Below are positions 53,677 through 63,646 of a stretch of DNA of 64,000 bases, in pieces (positions within the stretch are counted from its first letter, which is position 1; every line of letters begins with the position of its first letter). A model generated the notes under the pieces. The model was not told where the DNA came from and did not search any database. It saw only the letters and a list, made by a program, of their open reading frames with translations. The position numbers and the translations under genes are program-made. This DNA is from Henricia sp. BOLD:AAB3569. Taxonomy: Eukaryota > Echinodermata > Asteroidea > Spinulosida > Echinasteridae. The stretch is from contig JBBELK010000108.1 of assembly GCA_037783545.1 (NCBI GenBank), forward strand, positions 1,054,001 through 1,118,000. The letters are read 5' to 3'.

Positions 53677-53819
53677 TGAGTGGTCAACTGAGAATTAGTA
53701 CATGTATTACTGTGGAGGGAATTGACCCAATAAAGACCAATTATACCAAGCCAAGCTTTTAATAACTTGATTTACATGAGACGTACGATGTTGTTAATTT
53801 TATGGCATCTTTGGCAACT

Positions 53820-54270
53820 AAGTTTGGAAAGTCAAGTTTGACTGACGATTTCTCTCTTGTTACTAAATCATTGAATTTGGTATCATTGGAAATCCATGTT
53901 ATTCCTCTTTACAGTGATGTGTCATTTGTTATGATTAATCAATTGGGGGATGTGCAGTATAGCGGAAGTCAGGGGTTGGTGGAAAGTGAAATGTCCGAAA
54001 ATTCACTGCTATTGTCATGCAGTGCATTCCCCTTTTGCTTGGAGGATGGGAATGTGTCAATGCACTTTTTGACAATAGCAGTGAATTTTCGGACATTTCA
54101 CTTTCCACCCACCCCTGTATTCCGCTATACTGCACATCCCCAATTGATTAATCATAACAAATGACACATCACTGTAAAGAGGAATAACCGGGCTTTCCAA
54201 TGATACCAAATTCAAGGGAAATGATTAAGTAACGAGAGAAATCGTCAGTCAAACTTGACTTTCCGAACTT
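53820..54270. repeat. 451-bp foldback with ~210-bp near-perfect arms
   Basis: The left arm starts AAGTTTGGAAAGTCAAGTTT and the right arm ends AAACTTGACTTTCCGAACTT. Long blocks pair (GACTGACGATTTCTCTC, GGTATCATTGGAAA, GTGATGTGTCATTTGTTATG, GTGAAATGTCCGAAAATTCA). A short, imperfect centre (about 54020-54075) forms the loop. Open frames on both strands (53802-54164; 53935-54135) are mirror images and not independent genes. Confidence 0.85.
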
Positions 54271-54452
54271 TTTTTGAGGAGTTTATAAGATATTACCTTT
54301 AACGTTACTTTATCATCAACTTGATGAAGTGAGAGGAAAACACCCAGAGAAATCAGTCTGCTGGACGACAACCCACACGGTCAAACAGGGACTACAAACC
54401 CAATCCACGTCTTGTCTCAATCTGTAAGACATCCTTCCAACACTTGAGTTTG

Positions 54453-54900
54453 GAGCAGTTGTGTGGACGTCAAGCATTACTGCAACCCAGGCTTATAGTA
54501 TTGAGTGAGTTCAAAAGAGGGCGCTTCGTATAATTGATTATCCAACTGCATTATCTTATAATGTCCTTCTAGAAAATAGATTGTCGATTAGACGCACCAT
54601 GTTAGCAACTCGTTTTGCCAAATCGTTGTTTACTTCTCCCAGACATCGCAAATTCTTTCCCCAAACACGAAAATTTACATCAGGTCGTAGTCTCAGGAAT
54701 GGCAATCAAATTGATATCCCTCGAGCAAGAACTCAGAGGTTCAGTCAGTCCCCCATATCCTACTTTGTGCAATTACTTAATAATTATTTTCTTAACTCTC
54801 AAGTTTTTTCCTTATCTGGTCGGTCTCTGTCTTGTAATGTCAAATCACAATGCTCATCTTTTACTGTGTGTTATTGTGCTCTAATTTGTTTTTCAGTTTA
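54453..54900 (+). pseudogene. Non-LTR retrotransposon, C-terminal region of reverse transcriptase ORF
   Basis: The frame from 54453 gives LEFGAVVW, then IE, a TGA stop (54508-54510), and VQKRALRIID, followed in frame by LATRFAKSLF, PRHRKFFP and SPISYFVQLLNN. This succession (LEY-VW, RVQKRALRII, and RR/RF and FP motifs, ending in S-PYF--LLN) is the region after the polymerase palm in CR1/Jockey-class proteins, just before their C-terminus. The in-frame stop falls where the family usually has arginine (CGA to TGA). The polymerase and endonuclease domains are absent, so this is a 5'-truncated dead copy. The 3' UTR continues to about 54993. Confidence 0.65.
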
Positions 54901-54993
54901 ATTTTAATGTGTGATTTTTTTCTATTTTGTAAACCAAATGTTTTTAGTCCTTGACTTTTTATTTGGTCAAATTTTAAATAAACCGATAAATGA
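54901..54993 (+). mobile_element. 3' UTR and tail of the non-LTR remnant
   Basis: A T-rich trailer ends AATTTTAAATAAACCGATAA, a degenerate A-rich tail. It is immediately followed by a SINE head in the opposite orientation. Confidence 0.5.
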
Positions 54994-54995
54994 AT

Positions 54996-55076
54996 ACGCC
55001 CCTGAATCGAACCCGGGACGCCAGAGGTGAAAGGCGGGGAAAGAACCATGCATTACGTCAACTCGACCTTCCCGTT
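54996..55076 (-). mobile_element. tRNA-derived SINE, head only, copy 3
   Basis: On the minus strand: GGTCGAGTTGACGTAATGC, CACCTCTGGCGTCCCGGG, GTTCGATTC, GGGGCGTA. This corresponds to the head of 15169-15350 and stops just after box B, where the LINE tail begins. Confidence 0.65.
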
Positions 55077-55704
55077 TGTAAGATAATTTCCACTGTGTGC
55101 ACTTACCAATAACTCAAAACACATACGGTGGATGGCCCCCAGCTATACGATTGTATGAGAAAGGATTCCCTAATAACAGATTTGGTCTATACTAATGAGG
55201 TGGTTGTTTCGTTGGGAAAACCTTTTGACAACGTGCGCACATGTCCGTTGAGATATGCTCGAGAGGCACTTACGCCACCAATTTTATTACAATACAAAAT
55301 TACACCTTATTGAAGCGAGGGTACCGCCAGCTGCTTTCTCACTCGTGTAATTTCCCTTCAATTCCAACTCATGTCCTTCGAGATGCAGTAGTGCAATTTC
55401 CATCACCCACTCAAGATTTTCCTACTAATCTTTATCATACTTATAGAAATCAGTAGATTCTCCCCTGGACTGTTATGTAAATATAGGTTCAATAGTCGGA
55501 TACACTAAGCTTATTAGTAACTTGACTAGCCCGAATGCCTGTGGCAGCTCACATCTTATATGTGACGGCCAGAGCGGTAGACCTTCCCCAGCGGCCGGAC
55601 GCCCAATGCAATTACAACACGCCCAGAAGGCTGCTGCCATTTTAGAAACGGAATTGGAGGAACGATATTTCTAGAACTTGCAGAATGATCGTCGCCTCTT
55701 TGCA
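55077..55704. other. Unassigned
   Basis: Two plus frames (55128-55313, 55241-55456) in different phases, neither recognisable. GACGGCCAGAGCGG (55564-55577) lies in a small GC pocket. Confidence 0.25.
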
Positions 55705-55727
55705 GGGTTAGGGTTAGGGTTAGGGTT
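55705..55727 (+). repeat. Short interstitial telomere-type repeat
   Basis: Almost four units of GGGTTA, followed by tandem TATGTTCCTC units. TTAGGG is the telomere repeat of deuterostomes and many other animals. The run is too short to mark a chromosome fusion by itself. Confidence 0.75.
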
Positions 55728-56516
55728 CCTATATGTTCCTCTATGTTCCTCTATGTGTATAGGTACCCTGACTTTGGAAATCTCTGTCCTGGGGGAGAGG
55801 AAAATATCTCTCAAAGTATGTAGCAAATTCGCCACAAAAAAAATACCGGCTATAGAGGCATTCGGGCTATAACTTGACCATTACCCTTAATTGATTAAAC
55901 TTGATCATAAGATTTTGAAAAAAAACAGTCTGCAGGTTTGGTGGAATGACAAATCTTACGCGCTAACCACTGGACTATTATCTCCATTACTTTTTAATTA
56001 CATTACCTTGCCCATAGATGCACGGGCAACGAAATAACAGTATCTCCTTGTGTCTACAAAATCATGGGAATCCTCCATTTTACGGACTTAGTTCTCATAT
56101 ATCAGGGTAGTACTGGCGTCCTGGCTGCCAGGAAATTCCTGTAAAATTACAGGTTTATTTTTTACAGTGATGACTTGATCTTTCATCGCGGCAAGAGATT
56201 TTACTGTTTGACGTTTCAAAAATATATTTCTGCAGCATAGAAAATTTACCTTTTTATGCACACCTTACTGTACTATTTTCTTGCCAATCTATTATGTGGC
56301 ATTATGAATTTCCAGCAATAAATTAAATCGACAGCGCAATACCAACTGGAAATTGGCGGACTGCAGAAATCATAATCACGGAGCTTATTTGCGGCGCTCG
56401 GGTCTCGGAAAGGTTTGCATCATCACAACCAAGCTCAAACCGCGCAATTATCCACGTCATCCCTCAACGAGGGCAATGCGCTGCTGTCCCGCTGTCCCCG
56501 ATACTCATCCTGACAA
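55728..56516. other. Unassigned
   Basis: A+T-rich until about 56345, then increasingly GC-rich towards the E2F dyad. Confidence 0.25.
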
Positions 56517-56542
56517 TTTGGCGGGAAATATTTCCCGCCAAA
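56517..56542. promoter_or_regulatory. Perfect 26-bp dyad of two E2F sites
   Basis: Two inverted TTTGGCGGGAAA half-sites separated by TA form an exact palindrome. TTTSGCGC/GCGGGAAA sites bind E2F/DP heterodimers controlling S-phase genes. The site lies in a GC/CpG-richer pocket (about 56350-56760), and 150 bp downstream is a splice donor (GTGAGTGG at 56692), consistent with a promoter plus leader exon on the plus strand. Confidence 0.5.
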
Positions 56543-56691
56543 ACGCATCTCCATCTTACAGAAGAGATCAAGAGAAACGAGTGTTCATCGACACGCGCGC
56601 AAAGCTATCTCGTATGTTATGGTCCAAGTTGTTGTTGCGTGCAGCCGAGATCATTTCAATCACGCGCGAATTTGATTCATTCCCGCAAGGG
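56543..56691 (+). other. Possible leader exon of an E2F-type promoter
   Basis: This is the stretch between the E2F dyad and the donor CAAGG / GTGAGTGG. An open frame (from the ATG at 56353) crosses it but starts upstream of the promoter motif, so it is not considered coding. No acceptor downstream was assigned. Confidence 0.22.
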
Positions 56692-57551
56692 GTGAGTGGC
56701 CAGTCAGATGTTGTCAAGATTTCTCTGGCAAAGTTTTGGGCTGTGTGTATGTGATATAAACACTGGAGAACCTTCTAATCACTGGTAGGGGTCGTACTGA
56801 GATTTCCCCACAGACGGGATCCACGACAATGCAACGGGACGCGGCGAGGACGGGAATTAGGCACAGCCTTTGACAAGTGGAGCTCAAATCTCAACGGTTG
56901 TACGCGCGGGCAACCGAACACCACTCAAGGGAGTTGAAGGGACTTGGGACAAAAAAAAATGTCTTGTATACTTTCAAAATGACAGTTCTTCTCTTTTCAA
57001 GACCGTCGGTAAATATTCGTGAAATTGGATTTTGGTGAGATTCGGAAATTGCTGTGAGCTGATTTTGTTGAAGATACGATGCAGCAATTGCGTGTCGAAT
57101 AGCTAACTAGATTAATGGACTTGTTGAAGGGAGTCTGGCAAAAGAGTGACGTGTTTTTCGAAAATAAAAAAATAGACGAAACTTGGCTTTCGACGTTTTG
57201 TCACGATTGCGATAATAAAATTCGCTAATTAATTGATTGCAAAGTCTTATAACGTCGAAATAAAATATCAATTCAACTAAACCATGCACGTTTCATTGTG
57301 CACTACCATTGTATTTTTCAAAATTCCACTCTTGAAACAAAACCCAAAACATACAAAATACAAAACATTACCGTATAATGTAGTTTTCCCGTGTTCATAT
57401 ATATGCGTGTTATATACTAAGACAATGTAAAAGAATAAATAATAAAATGGCAATTCCGTTCTTACAAAATACAAAAAGAAGAAACTTTAAGATTTCCACG
57501 TGTATGTGTGTTTAAAGTAATGTATTAGCCAGTCACCCGCGAGTGCTTATA
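56692..57551. other. Unassigned
   Basis: Turns A+T-rich after about 56960. No repeat shared with the window; it would be the first intron if the promoter reading holds. Confidence 0.25.
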
Positions 57552-58620
57552 AACACCTCAACAAAAATAAGTTCCCCCTATAATTGCTTATATCTCCCAA
57601 AGTAAATTTCGGAACTACACGAAACTTGGTGTGAATGATTATTGCAATGCGTGGAACGTGCATTTCAAGTGGTGGGTCCATACCTTATGTTATGCATGAA
57701 TGAGCAGCATTTAAAGGTGAAATAGACACTTTTCAAAAATTGCAAAGTGCAGTCAACAAATTATTTCGAATTCTTTTAACACATGACAAGTACAGTTTTG
57801 GTCCTCAGTATCTTGTGTAACCACCGTGATTTTGTAACACCTGATGACATCGATCACGCGTATTGTGTTGATGAGACGGGTGATCCTCCGCTGCGGAAGG
57901 GTAATCCACTCCTGCAGCATCTGGGGCAAGTCCTGGAGTGTTGTTTGATCATCAGTTCTCCGATCAAATATCCGCTTCAGTTGATCCCACAAATGTTCTA
58001 CGGGATTGAGATCTTGGGAGTTTGCTGGCCATATCATCCGGTCAATAACTTCAATCTCTAAAAGCTCATTGACCACTCTTGCCCTGTGTGGACGTGCATT
58101 GTCATAAAGTGGTCGTCTGCAGGGGTAGTAACGTTTGGTCGACCAGTTCTTGGCAAGTCTGCGACAGCTCCAATCAATTCGAATTTTGAACGCAATTTTC
58201 TTATTGCATTTGGACTGACTCCCATCATACGGGCTACTTGTTTTACGGGTGTAAGTGTCTCTAGCAGGCCTATGCCAATGGCCCCGTCTTGAATGGACAT
58301 GCGTGACATTTTCTAAAGTTAAACTGCTTAGTGCAGTCACGGTGCACGAACACCACGAGATACTGAGAACCAAAATTGTACTTTTCATGTGTGAAGAGAA
58401 TTAGGGAATTGTTGACTGCATTTTGCAATTTTTGAAAAGTGTCAGTTTCACCTTTAAATGCTGCTCATTCATGCATAACATTATGTATGGACCCATCACT
58501 TGAAATGCACGTTCCATGCATTGCACTAAACATTCACACCAAGTTTCATGTAATTCCGAAATTTACTTTGGGAGATATAAGCAATCATTTAGAGGGGAAC
58601 TTACTTTTTGTTGAGGTGTT
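57552..58620 (-). mobile_element. Complete, internally deleted Tc1-like (DD34E) element
   Basis: 1,069 bp between TA dinucleotides at 57550-57551 and 58621-58622. TIRs of about 260 bp (57552-57812 and 58359-58620) start AACACCTCAACAAAAA and pair throughout (for example AACGTGCATTTCAAGTG, GCATGAATGAGCAGC, TTGCAAA(G/A)TGCAGTCAACAA). Intact Tc1-type elements are usually 1.3-1.7 kb. The missing part is the middle of the transposase gene (see 57822-58309). Both ends look intact, so it could still be mobilised in trans. Confidence 0.9.
57822..58309 (-). pseudogene. Tc1-like transposase with internal deletion and frame change
   Basis: The ATG at 58309-58307 opens a frame encoding the N-terminal DNA-binding part: LTPVKQVARMMGVSPNAIRK is a helix-turn-helix, followed by RTGRPNVTT (the GRPR-like AT-hook linker). 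Around 58115-58125 the sequence jumps, in another frame, to the end of the catalytic domain: DNARPHRARVV, then WPANSQDLNPVEHLWD. Between the Asp of DNARPH and the Glu of VEHLW are exactly 34 residues, the DD34E spacing of Tc1 transposases. The first catalytic Asp and roughly 150 residues between the linker and DNARPH are missing. The two parts are out of frame, so no active enzyme is made. The C-terminal frame runs into the left TIR. Confidence 0.85.
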
Positions 58621-58727
58621 TACAATGATAAACTATAATTATTGGTGGGGTTTGCTTGTGCATAGGAGCAGAATTTATTAGATTTGCATATTTTAGCGTA
58701 AAAAGTTGTTCCACATCTGTATATGTA

Positions 58728-58874
58728 TAAAGTCAGTTGCCATGGTAACTGGGTCTAAACATTCCCTGGTGTTCTGAAACGTCCATTGCTAAAGCACAAG
58801 GAAACGTTCACTGGTTTGAGTGTAGAGACCCAGTAACATTGGCAAGACACAAAGGTTGACGTTTTCACTTTAGT
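58728..58874 (-). mobile_element. X-box MITE, copy 3
   Basis: Reverse complement of 7346-7503: GTTGCCATGGTAAC (X-box, 58736-58749), GGGTCTAAACATTC, TCCATTGCTAAAGCACAAGG, GTTCACTGGTTTGAGTG, CACTTTAGT. Confidence 0.75.
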
Positions 58875-59450
58875 TGTCTATTGCTAACAAAAATATAACT
58901 CAAATGATGTTTTTCAAAGATTTCGAAAAATATATGCTTTTCGGCCTCAGTCTTTTCTTCGTGTTTTCTACATAATAAGACATATCTGACTAATAATAGA
59001 ATAAGGTATACATTCATTAGATATCCCTTATTATTAAGAATTAAAAATAATTTAAGGCTGAAAAAAAGTAAATTTTGAGAACATTTCGTTTGATTCTTAT
59101 TCATTGTCAGCGGTGTAGTTTAGCATCCCACTGCTTGAGATGTGTGAATATTTTTGTTGTGATGATGTACATGATGAATGGATTTATTTCCGGCGCCCGT
59201 GCTACTGCTCTGAGCATTTTTACACGAGAACACAATTCAGCGTGTCTCACTTCACACTTCGGCCGCAGTGTCGGCGACTTCCACCGTGACCCGTTTCTCC
59301 CGCTAACCCGCCCTAATGGCGTGTAAGTCGGAATAAATTAGTACGATTAAAGATGTATTCTTCTGAAGATTTGGCAATTTTGTACATAAGCTGATGGATG
59401 ATATAAAATATGGTCCCAGAGTAGAATAGGATGATCAACACAAGTATATA
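58875..59450. other. Unassigned
   Basis: A+T-rich then, at 59180-59340, a CpG-richer patch with a frame (59075-59326) lacking splice support. Confidence 0.25.
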
Positions 59451-59894
59451 ATGCATAGTTCCGACCTGTCAATCGAGCCGAACCCGCCGACCAATCACAA
59501 CAGAGCTAGCAGACGGCGCCCACATAGGTCAAAGTGATGCAATCATCACAACAATCACTTTATTTTCTGCCCATACAGTTTGTATGTTGTATGCGCCAGT
59601 GACCGGGTGAATTTTGGTTTTAATGTCGGGCGATTCGCTGTTCAAAGGTAGGAAAGCGCATTTTTATGAATATATGTCATCCCTAAATTACTAGCCCTAC
59701 GCTCAGTGTGTGCTACGGTACCTGTCGACCCTAAAACATAAATACATTTGAGTTTTCTCCAATGAATCTGTGCTTTCCATGCCGAGTCCCGTTGCTTTGT
59801 ACGAGTGTGTCGCCATTTTTTTGCGATGGCTTGTGAGCACATAGCAACAATATCTAAGGGGCGGCGTTAAGTGGGCAATCTCGGAACTATGCAT
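59451..59894 (+). mobile_element. Compact element of the TAGTTCCGACCTGTC Tc1-like family
   Basis: Exact TIR TGCATAGTTCCGA (59452) and TCGGAACTATGCA (59881-59893). The interior matches 12257-12900 in order (GACCTGTCAATC, CAGTTTGTATG, AATGTCGGGCGATTCGCTG, TTTGCGATGGCTTGTGAG, GGGCAATCTCGG). It goes straight from the transposase start codon region to the right end, i.e. the transposase body is deleted. Confidence 0.8.
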
Positions 59895-60665
59895 TGCACC
59901 AGAAGCCATGACAGGTGTAACAATAGATGCACAAAATGCCTATTCATGCATGACGCACGGTGACAATGTGACTGCCCCCGTCATTGCCGCCAGTGCAAAT
60001 GGTCAATTCCTTCAAAATGTCTTGTTTGGCTATAGTATGATGTAGGCGTATATAAGAATATCACAAAGTAGACGAAACCAGTTTGTGGTGAAACGTTACT
60101 TTGTTTTTTAGAAAATTAGCATTTGGCAAAAGCGCTGTGGCCTATTTTCACGAAACCTGTGTCAAAATGTCTGCAGGACTGCAGCAGATATGTCAGGAAA
60201 ATTTGGCACGCTAGAGATTGAGCATTGCGACCATATAAACGGACATGTACAAGGAGAGGGTTAAGGCCCCGCCCCCTACGCACTAATTGGCCCGCTCTTA
60301 AGCTTAATTAGTCTGATCTAAAACTACTATTCAGTTGTTTTTTTTCCATTGTGCACAGATGGTAACGTTTCAACATAAAATGGTTTCATTTTCGCTCCCG
60401 TCGTCGTATTGCTACGGTATTGGCAAAAAGGTAAAACAGGGGGATCGTAGCCACGCTTCCACCTGCAATTTTCGCGCCGCTCTTAAGTTAATTAGTCTGA
60501 TCTAAAATTACTCTTAAGTTATATTTCCGGAATCTACACGCTCCAAGCTACAAAATGAGACCGGTTTCATCTTTGTTCTCAACATTTTGATTAAATGTGA
60601 AATTGGCCTGATTTGGCATGGCTTCAACGAGCCTCGGTCTGATCTAGCGTAACTTAACACCGGCT
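59895..60665. other. Unassigned, with a direct repeat pair
   Basis: TTAATTAGTCTGATCTAAAA occurs at about 60304 and 60491 with related CGCTCTTAAG leaders, about 187 bp apart. This suggests a decayed tandem duplication. A mini-element remnant (GTGACTGCCCCCGTC) lies near 59968. Confidence 0.4.
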
Positions 60666-60842
60666 ATTCGCCACTTGCACGATTCCGCCATATTGGCAAA
60701 ACAGCGAGGTTTTCCTTGCATGAACAATGACTCCCTCGCGTCATTACCATGTCGGTTGCTGTGACGTTGACTTTCGTCCATTGTAAAATATGACGTATGT
60801 CAGGAGAGCCTCGTTTTGAGCGCAACCATGCAAGTGGCGAAT
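60666..60842. mobile_element. Small foldback, ATTCGCCACTTGCA ends
   Basis: ATTCGCCACTTGCA at the left pairs with TGCAAGTGGCGAAT at the right, with a weaker AGCGAGG / GCCTCGT inner pair. 177 bp, non-coding. Confidence 0.6.
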
Positions 60843-61393
60843 TCCGTGATCAGGATCGCTGGTACCATAATTTAAGACAATCGGTGACTTTGTTCCCGAC
60901 ATTTTGATTAAACCCTATCCAGCTCCCCAGTCTAAGGTACGAGCTGATTTATACACGTTGGTTTCTATCATACATCCTCAATCACATTTTCTAATCCCGT
61001 GATCTATCTTTAATGCTATCTTCGAAGCTGGCTTATCTTTCAGCAAATTCCCAAAGTAGGCCCGAGGTTTTTGTCCTCAGTGCCATTTCACCGATTTTTG
61101 AATGGACTGAAGCTCCACCATCTGCTTGTACCGAAGAATGGAATGCGGATGTTATCCCATCTCGCTCCGGTCTTAGGTTACCCAAGTCTGGTTTCGTGTC
61201 GGTATCCGGAGAAATTAATCAATACACCCTTTTTCAGACACCACGTCTAGGCTCAGTAATTTCAACGAAGTGATAGAGTGTCAAGACGCTACTAGAACCG
61301 TTAATATGTTAATAACGGCGTTATCTTCACGCTTCACGTGCTATTAAAGCCCCATCATTTGCAGTGACCCAAAATGTTACTGCACGAGTTTAC
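60843..61393. other. Unassigned
   Basis: An 86-codon frame (61013-61273, begins MLSSKLAYLSANSQSR) sits in slightly GC-richer DNA but has no splice site or recognised motif. Confidence 0.25.
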
Positions 61394-61690
61394 AAGAAAG
61401 ACCCGACAAAATGGTAACAAACGCCACATGATTTCCCCTCGTGTAAAATGGTACCTTATATAGTGGGAGAAATTGCCAGATGAAGGTGCCTTTAAAAAAA
61501 AAATGGTTTGCAAATTATTGTTTACCATTCATCTAACACAAAAACCAGATATAACTTTTTAAGGCTTTCTGAAGCATTGCTGGATCTATGTGGCTGAAAT
61601 TTCTACAAAAGACAGTATTATATCAACATTATTCTTTAGTTCCTAAAATTCGTAAAAAGGTTTCATCTGCAAATTGTAAAATGACCTTCA
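61394..61690 (+). repeat. Dispersed ~260-bp repeat, full copy
   Basis: Block order as in 24583-24841: GGTAACAAACGCCACATG, GTAAAATGGTACC, GGGAGAAATTGCCA, GGCTTTCTGAAGCATTGC, GTGGCTGAAATTTCTACAAA, ACATTATTCTTTAGTT, GTTTCATCTGCAAATTG. Confidence 0.75.
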
Positions 61691-61722
61691 AGGATGTGTA
61701 TCATAAAAACCAATGTGTTTAA

Positions 61723-61855
61723 AGACAGAGGCTCGTCAGCAATGCGCGCGTGCCAAATTCGTGCCACGAAATACGCAGCTCCATACCTTTGCTATGGAGC
61801 TGCGTATTTCGTGGCACGAATATGGCGCGCGCGCATTGCTGACAAGCCTGTGCCT
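61723..61855. mobile_element. TTAA-flanked hairpin element, AGACAGAGGCT end
   Basis: TTAA at 61719-61722 and 61856-61859. The ~62-bp arms pair almost fully (CGTCAGCAATGCGCGCG, ATTCGTGCCACGAAATACGC, AGCTCCATA) around a loop of about 8 bases. 133 bp. The AGGCACAGGCT-like end after TTAA recalls the two longer TTAA families. Confidence 0.8.
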
Positions 61856-61859
61856 TTAA

Positions 61860-63186
61860 GTTAGCTAAGTTTCTCATCTGCGTTGTGAGAAAACAGTGGA
61901 AACCTATGTAAATGCTTCCAAGAAATTGTGCCAAGCTGCTGTCCTATTTAGGCTGGTCCTAGTTTCTTACACATGCGGCTTAGCACAATTTCTTGAAGGC
62001 ATGCTGTATGGACACAGTTTTTCATTGTTTTGATGAGGTACTGAGCTGACTTACAAGTTGGTTTTTTGGTAATGTTTAACACATCCTAATAATCACACGT
62101 GGAGATAACGCCGTTTCTATAATAAGGGTGCTTATGGATTACCACTGGGCCTTTTCGCGCGTAAATATGACGCGCGTCGCTTTCAGAAAAAGCGGTGTGG
62201 AAGGAATTATGGAGTGAAATGACGCACTGAAAATAAAACTGTACATGTAATTAAATATACATGTGGCCTATGTCGCCATTATAGTTGTCAACATTCATTA
62301 ATAGGGAGTTCTAGATTGTCACGTCGCAGTCCACACAATAGACGTGACAACCTGAAACTCCCTAACGGTTTACGGCAAACCTAATGTCTTCCTGCAGCGC
62401 CGAAGGCACGTTTGGGGAGTATTGGAGTATTGGAAATGAAATCCCGCGAGACGAAATGTCAGTTCTCGGTTTATTCTCATGATTTCCCCTCAAAATGTCA
62501 ACGACCAAAAATAGCTTTTCGGAAACATTGTTTGCGATCCCTTTAGATGTACAGTAATTTTAGCACGTGTAATTTCATTTTCAGCGCGAATGTGCAATTT
62601 CATTCCCGTTTTTTTTGTGTCCACCTCAACGCGTTATTTCTCACATGATCGGTGGGAATTGATGGAGATAAAAATCCGTACTCAGGATTTGAAATCGTCA
62701 AAATCCAAAACTTATAAATTACTATATGAAACACCTTTTGTGTGTGTCTGAGTGCAGAGATGATAGCCAGAACGATCGTAGTGTGCTAACATTACTGGGC
62801 TGGCGAGCAAAGGATGTCCACAGATTGCAGGATCAGGAGGATGTGATGGATTGTCGACTGGCACACGTCCACAGTCGAGCTCTCCAAGCTTGAAAAATAG
62901 GGTTAAGGGTGGGTGGTTAGCTTTAGGTCAAATTTGTGTTATTGGTGGAAAAAGTTGTTTGCATTTTGAAAAATAAATATGATATTTTGGAACAGTTTTC
63001 TTGACTATACGAAAACGAAGGAATGTCCACAGTCGGTGTATGAAACGTAAACCTGCAGTGTGAGTTAACAGTGCGTGATGAACTGACATTTTCAACAAAA
63101 CTTATCAATGCCTGGTATAGTGTTGAACAAATTTCGTGTTGAACAAGTTTGCTTGGGATTATAGTCTTTGGCAAAACAGTTGACGT
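61860..63186. other. Unassigned, with one short hairpin
   Basis: TAGGGAGTT / AACTCCCTA and GTCACGTC / GACGTGAC pair at 62302-62364 (a 63-bp foldback). GATGAGGTACTGAGCTGAC (62033) resembles 6959-6977. The rest is blank. Confidence 0.4.
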
Positions 63187-63470
63187 ACTTAGTTAGTTAA
63201 AGGAGTTGTTCAAATATTTATTTTTAGAAAATGGATTTTGTTCTTACCTAACAATCATATGAAATGCCTGCCCAAAGTACTGTCAATTGAGAGAAAACAG
63301 GAAATTTGCAATCTCCAATTTGGATATGGAAGTAAAAATATTTTGTAATGGCACTGTTTTACATAACCGGATAAATGTTTCCAATACATCGGTGGTGTTT
63401 TTGACGATATCCTGGAAGATGTACGGATTGAGAGCAAGAATTTTTCAGAATAGTAAATATCAAAATCTCA
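63187..63470 (+). repeat. Diverged third copy of the tandem-duplicated block
   Basis: AGAAAATGGATTTTGTTCTT, AGAAAACAGGAAATTTGCAA, TCTCCAATTTGG, GGTGGTGTTTTTGACGATAT align with 23615-23740 and 24006-24090. The position of the 23746 MITE is unoccupied here. Confidence 0.7.
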
Positions 63471-63646
63471 TCACCCATAAGGTAGGGAGGTGGGGGTTCA
63501 AAAGGCGATCTGGCTGTGGTCCTATTATGCCTTGATTATGCCTAGTGTGCATAGATCATCAACAAAGTATGCATACATGTACTACAAAATCTAGTTTTCT
63601 TATTTAAATGACGCGACAATAGTGACTGTGTGATTCCCCGTCCGAT

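Noticed and set aside
53802-54164. 120-codon frame with possible membrane segments
   Set aside because: It crosses the foldback so its two halves are mirror translations; frames of the opposite strand are equally open.
56353-56754. 133-codon coding region over the E2F dyad
   Set aside because: It begins upstream of the promoter motif, includes the palindrome as codons and has no recognisable domain; better explained as GC-rich promoter DNA.
57753-58388. A single 211-codon transposase gene on the minus strand
   Set aside because: The frame is real only for its C-terminal part. The N-terminal DNA-binding domain is in another frame, the middle of the gene is deleted, and the upstream residues in this frame are TIR sequence.
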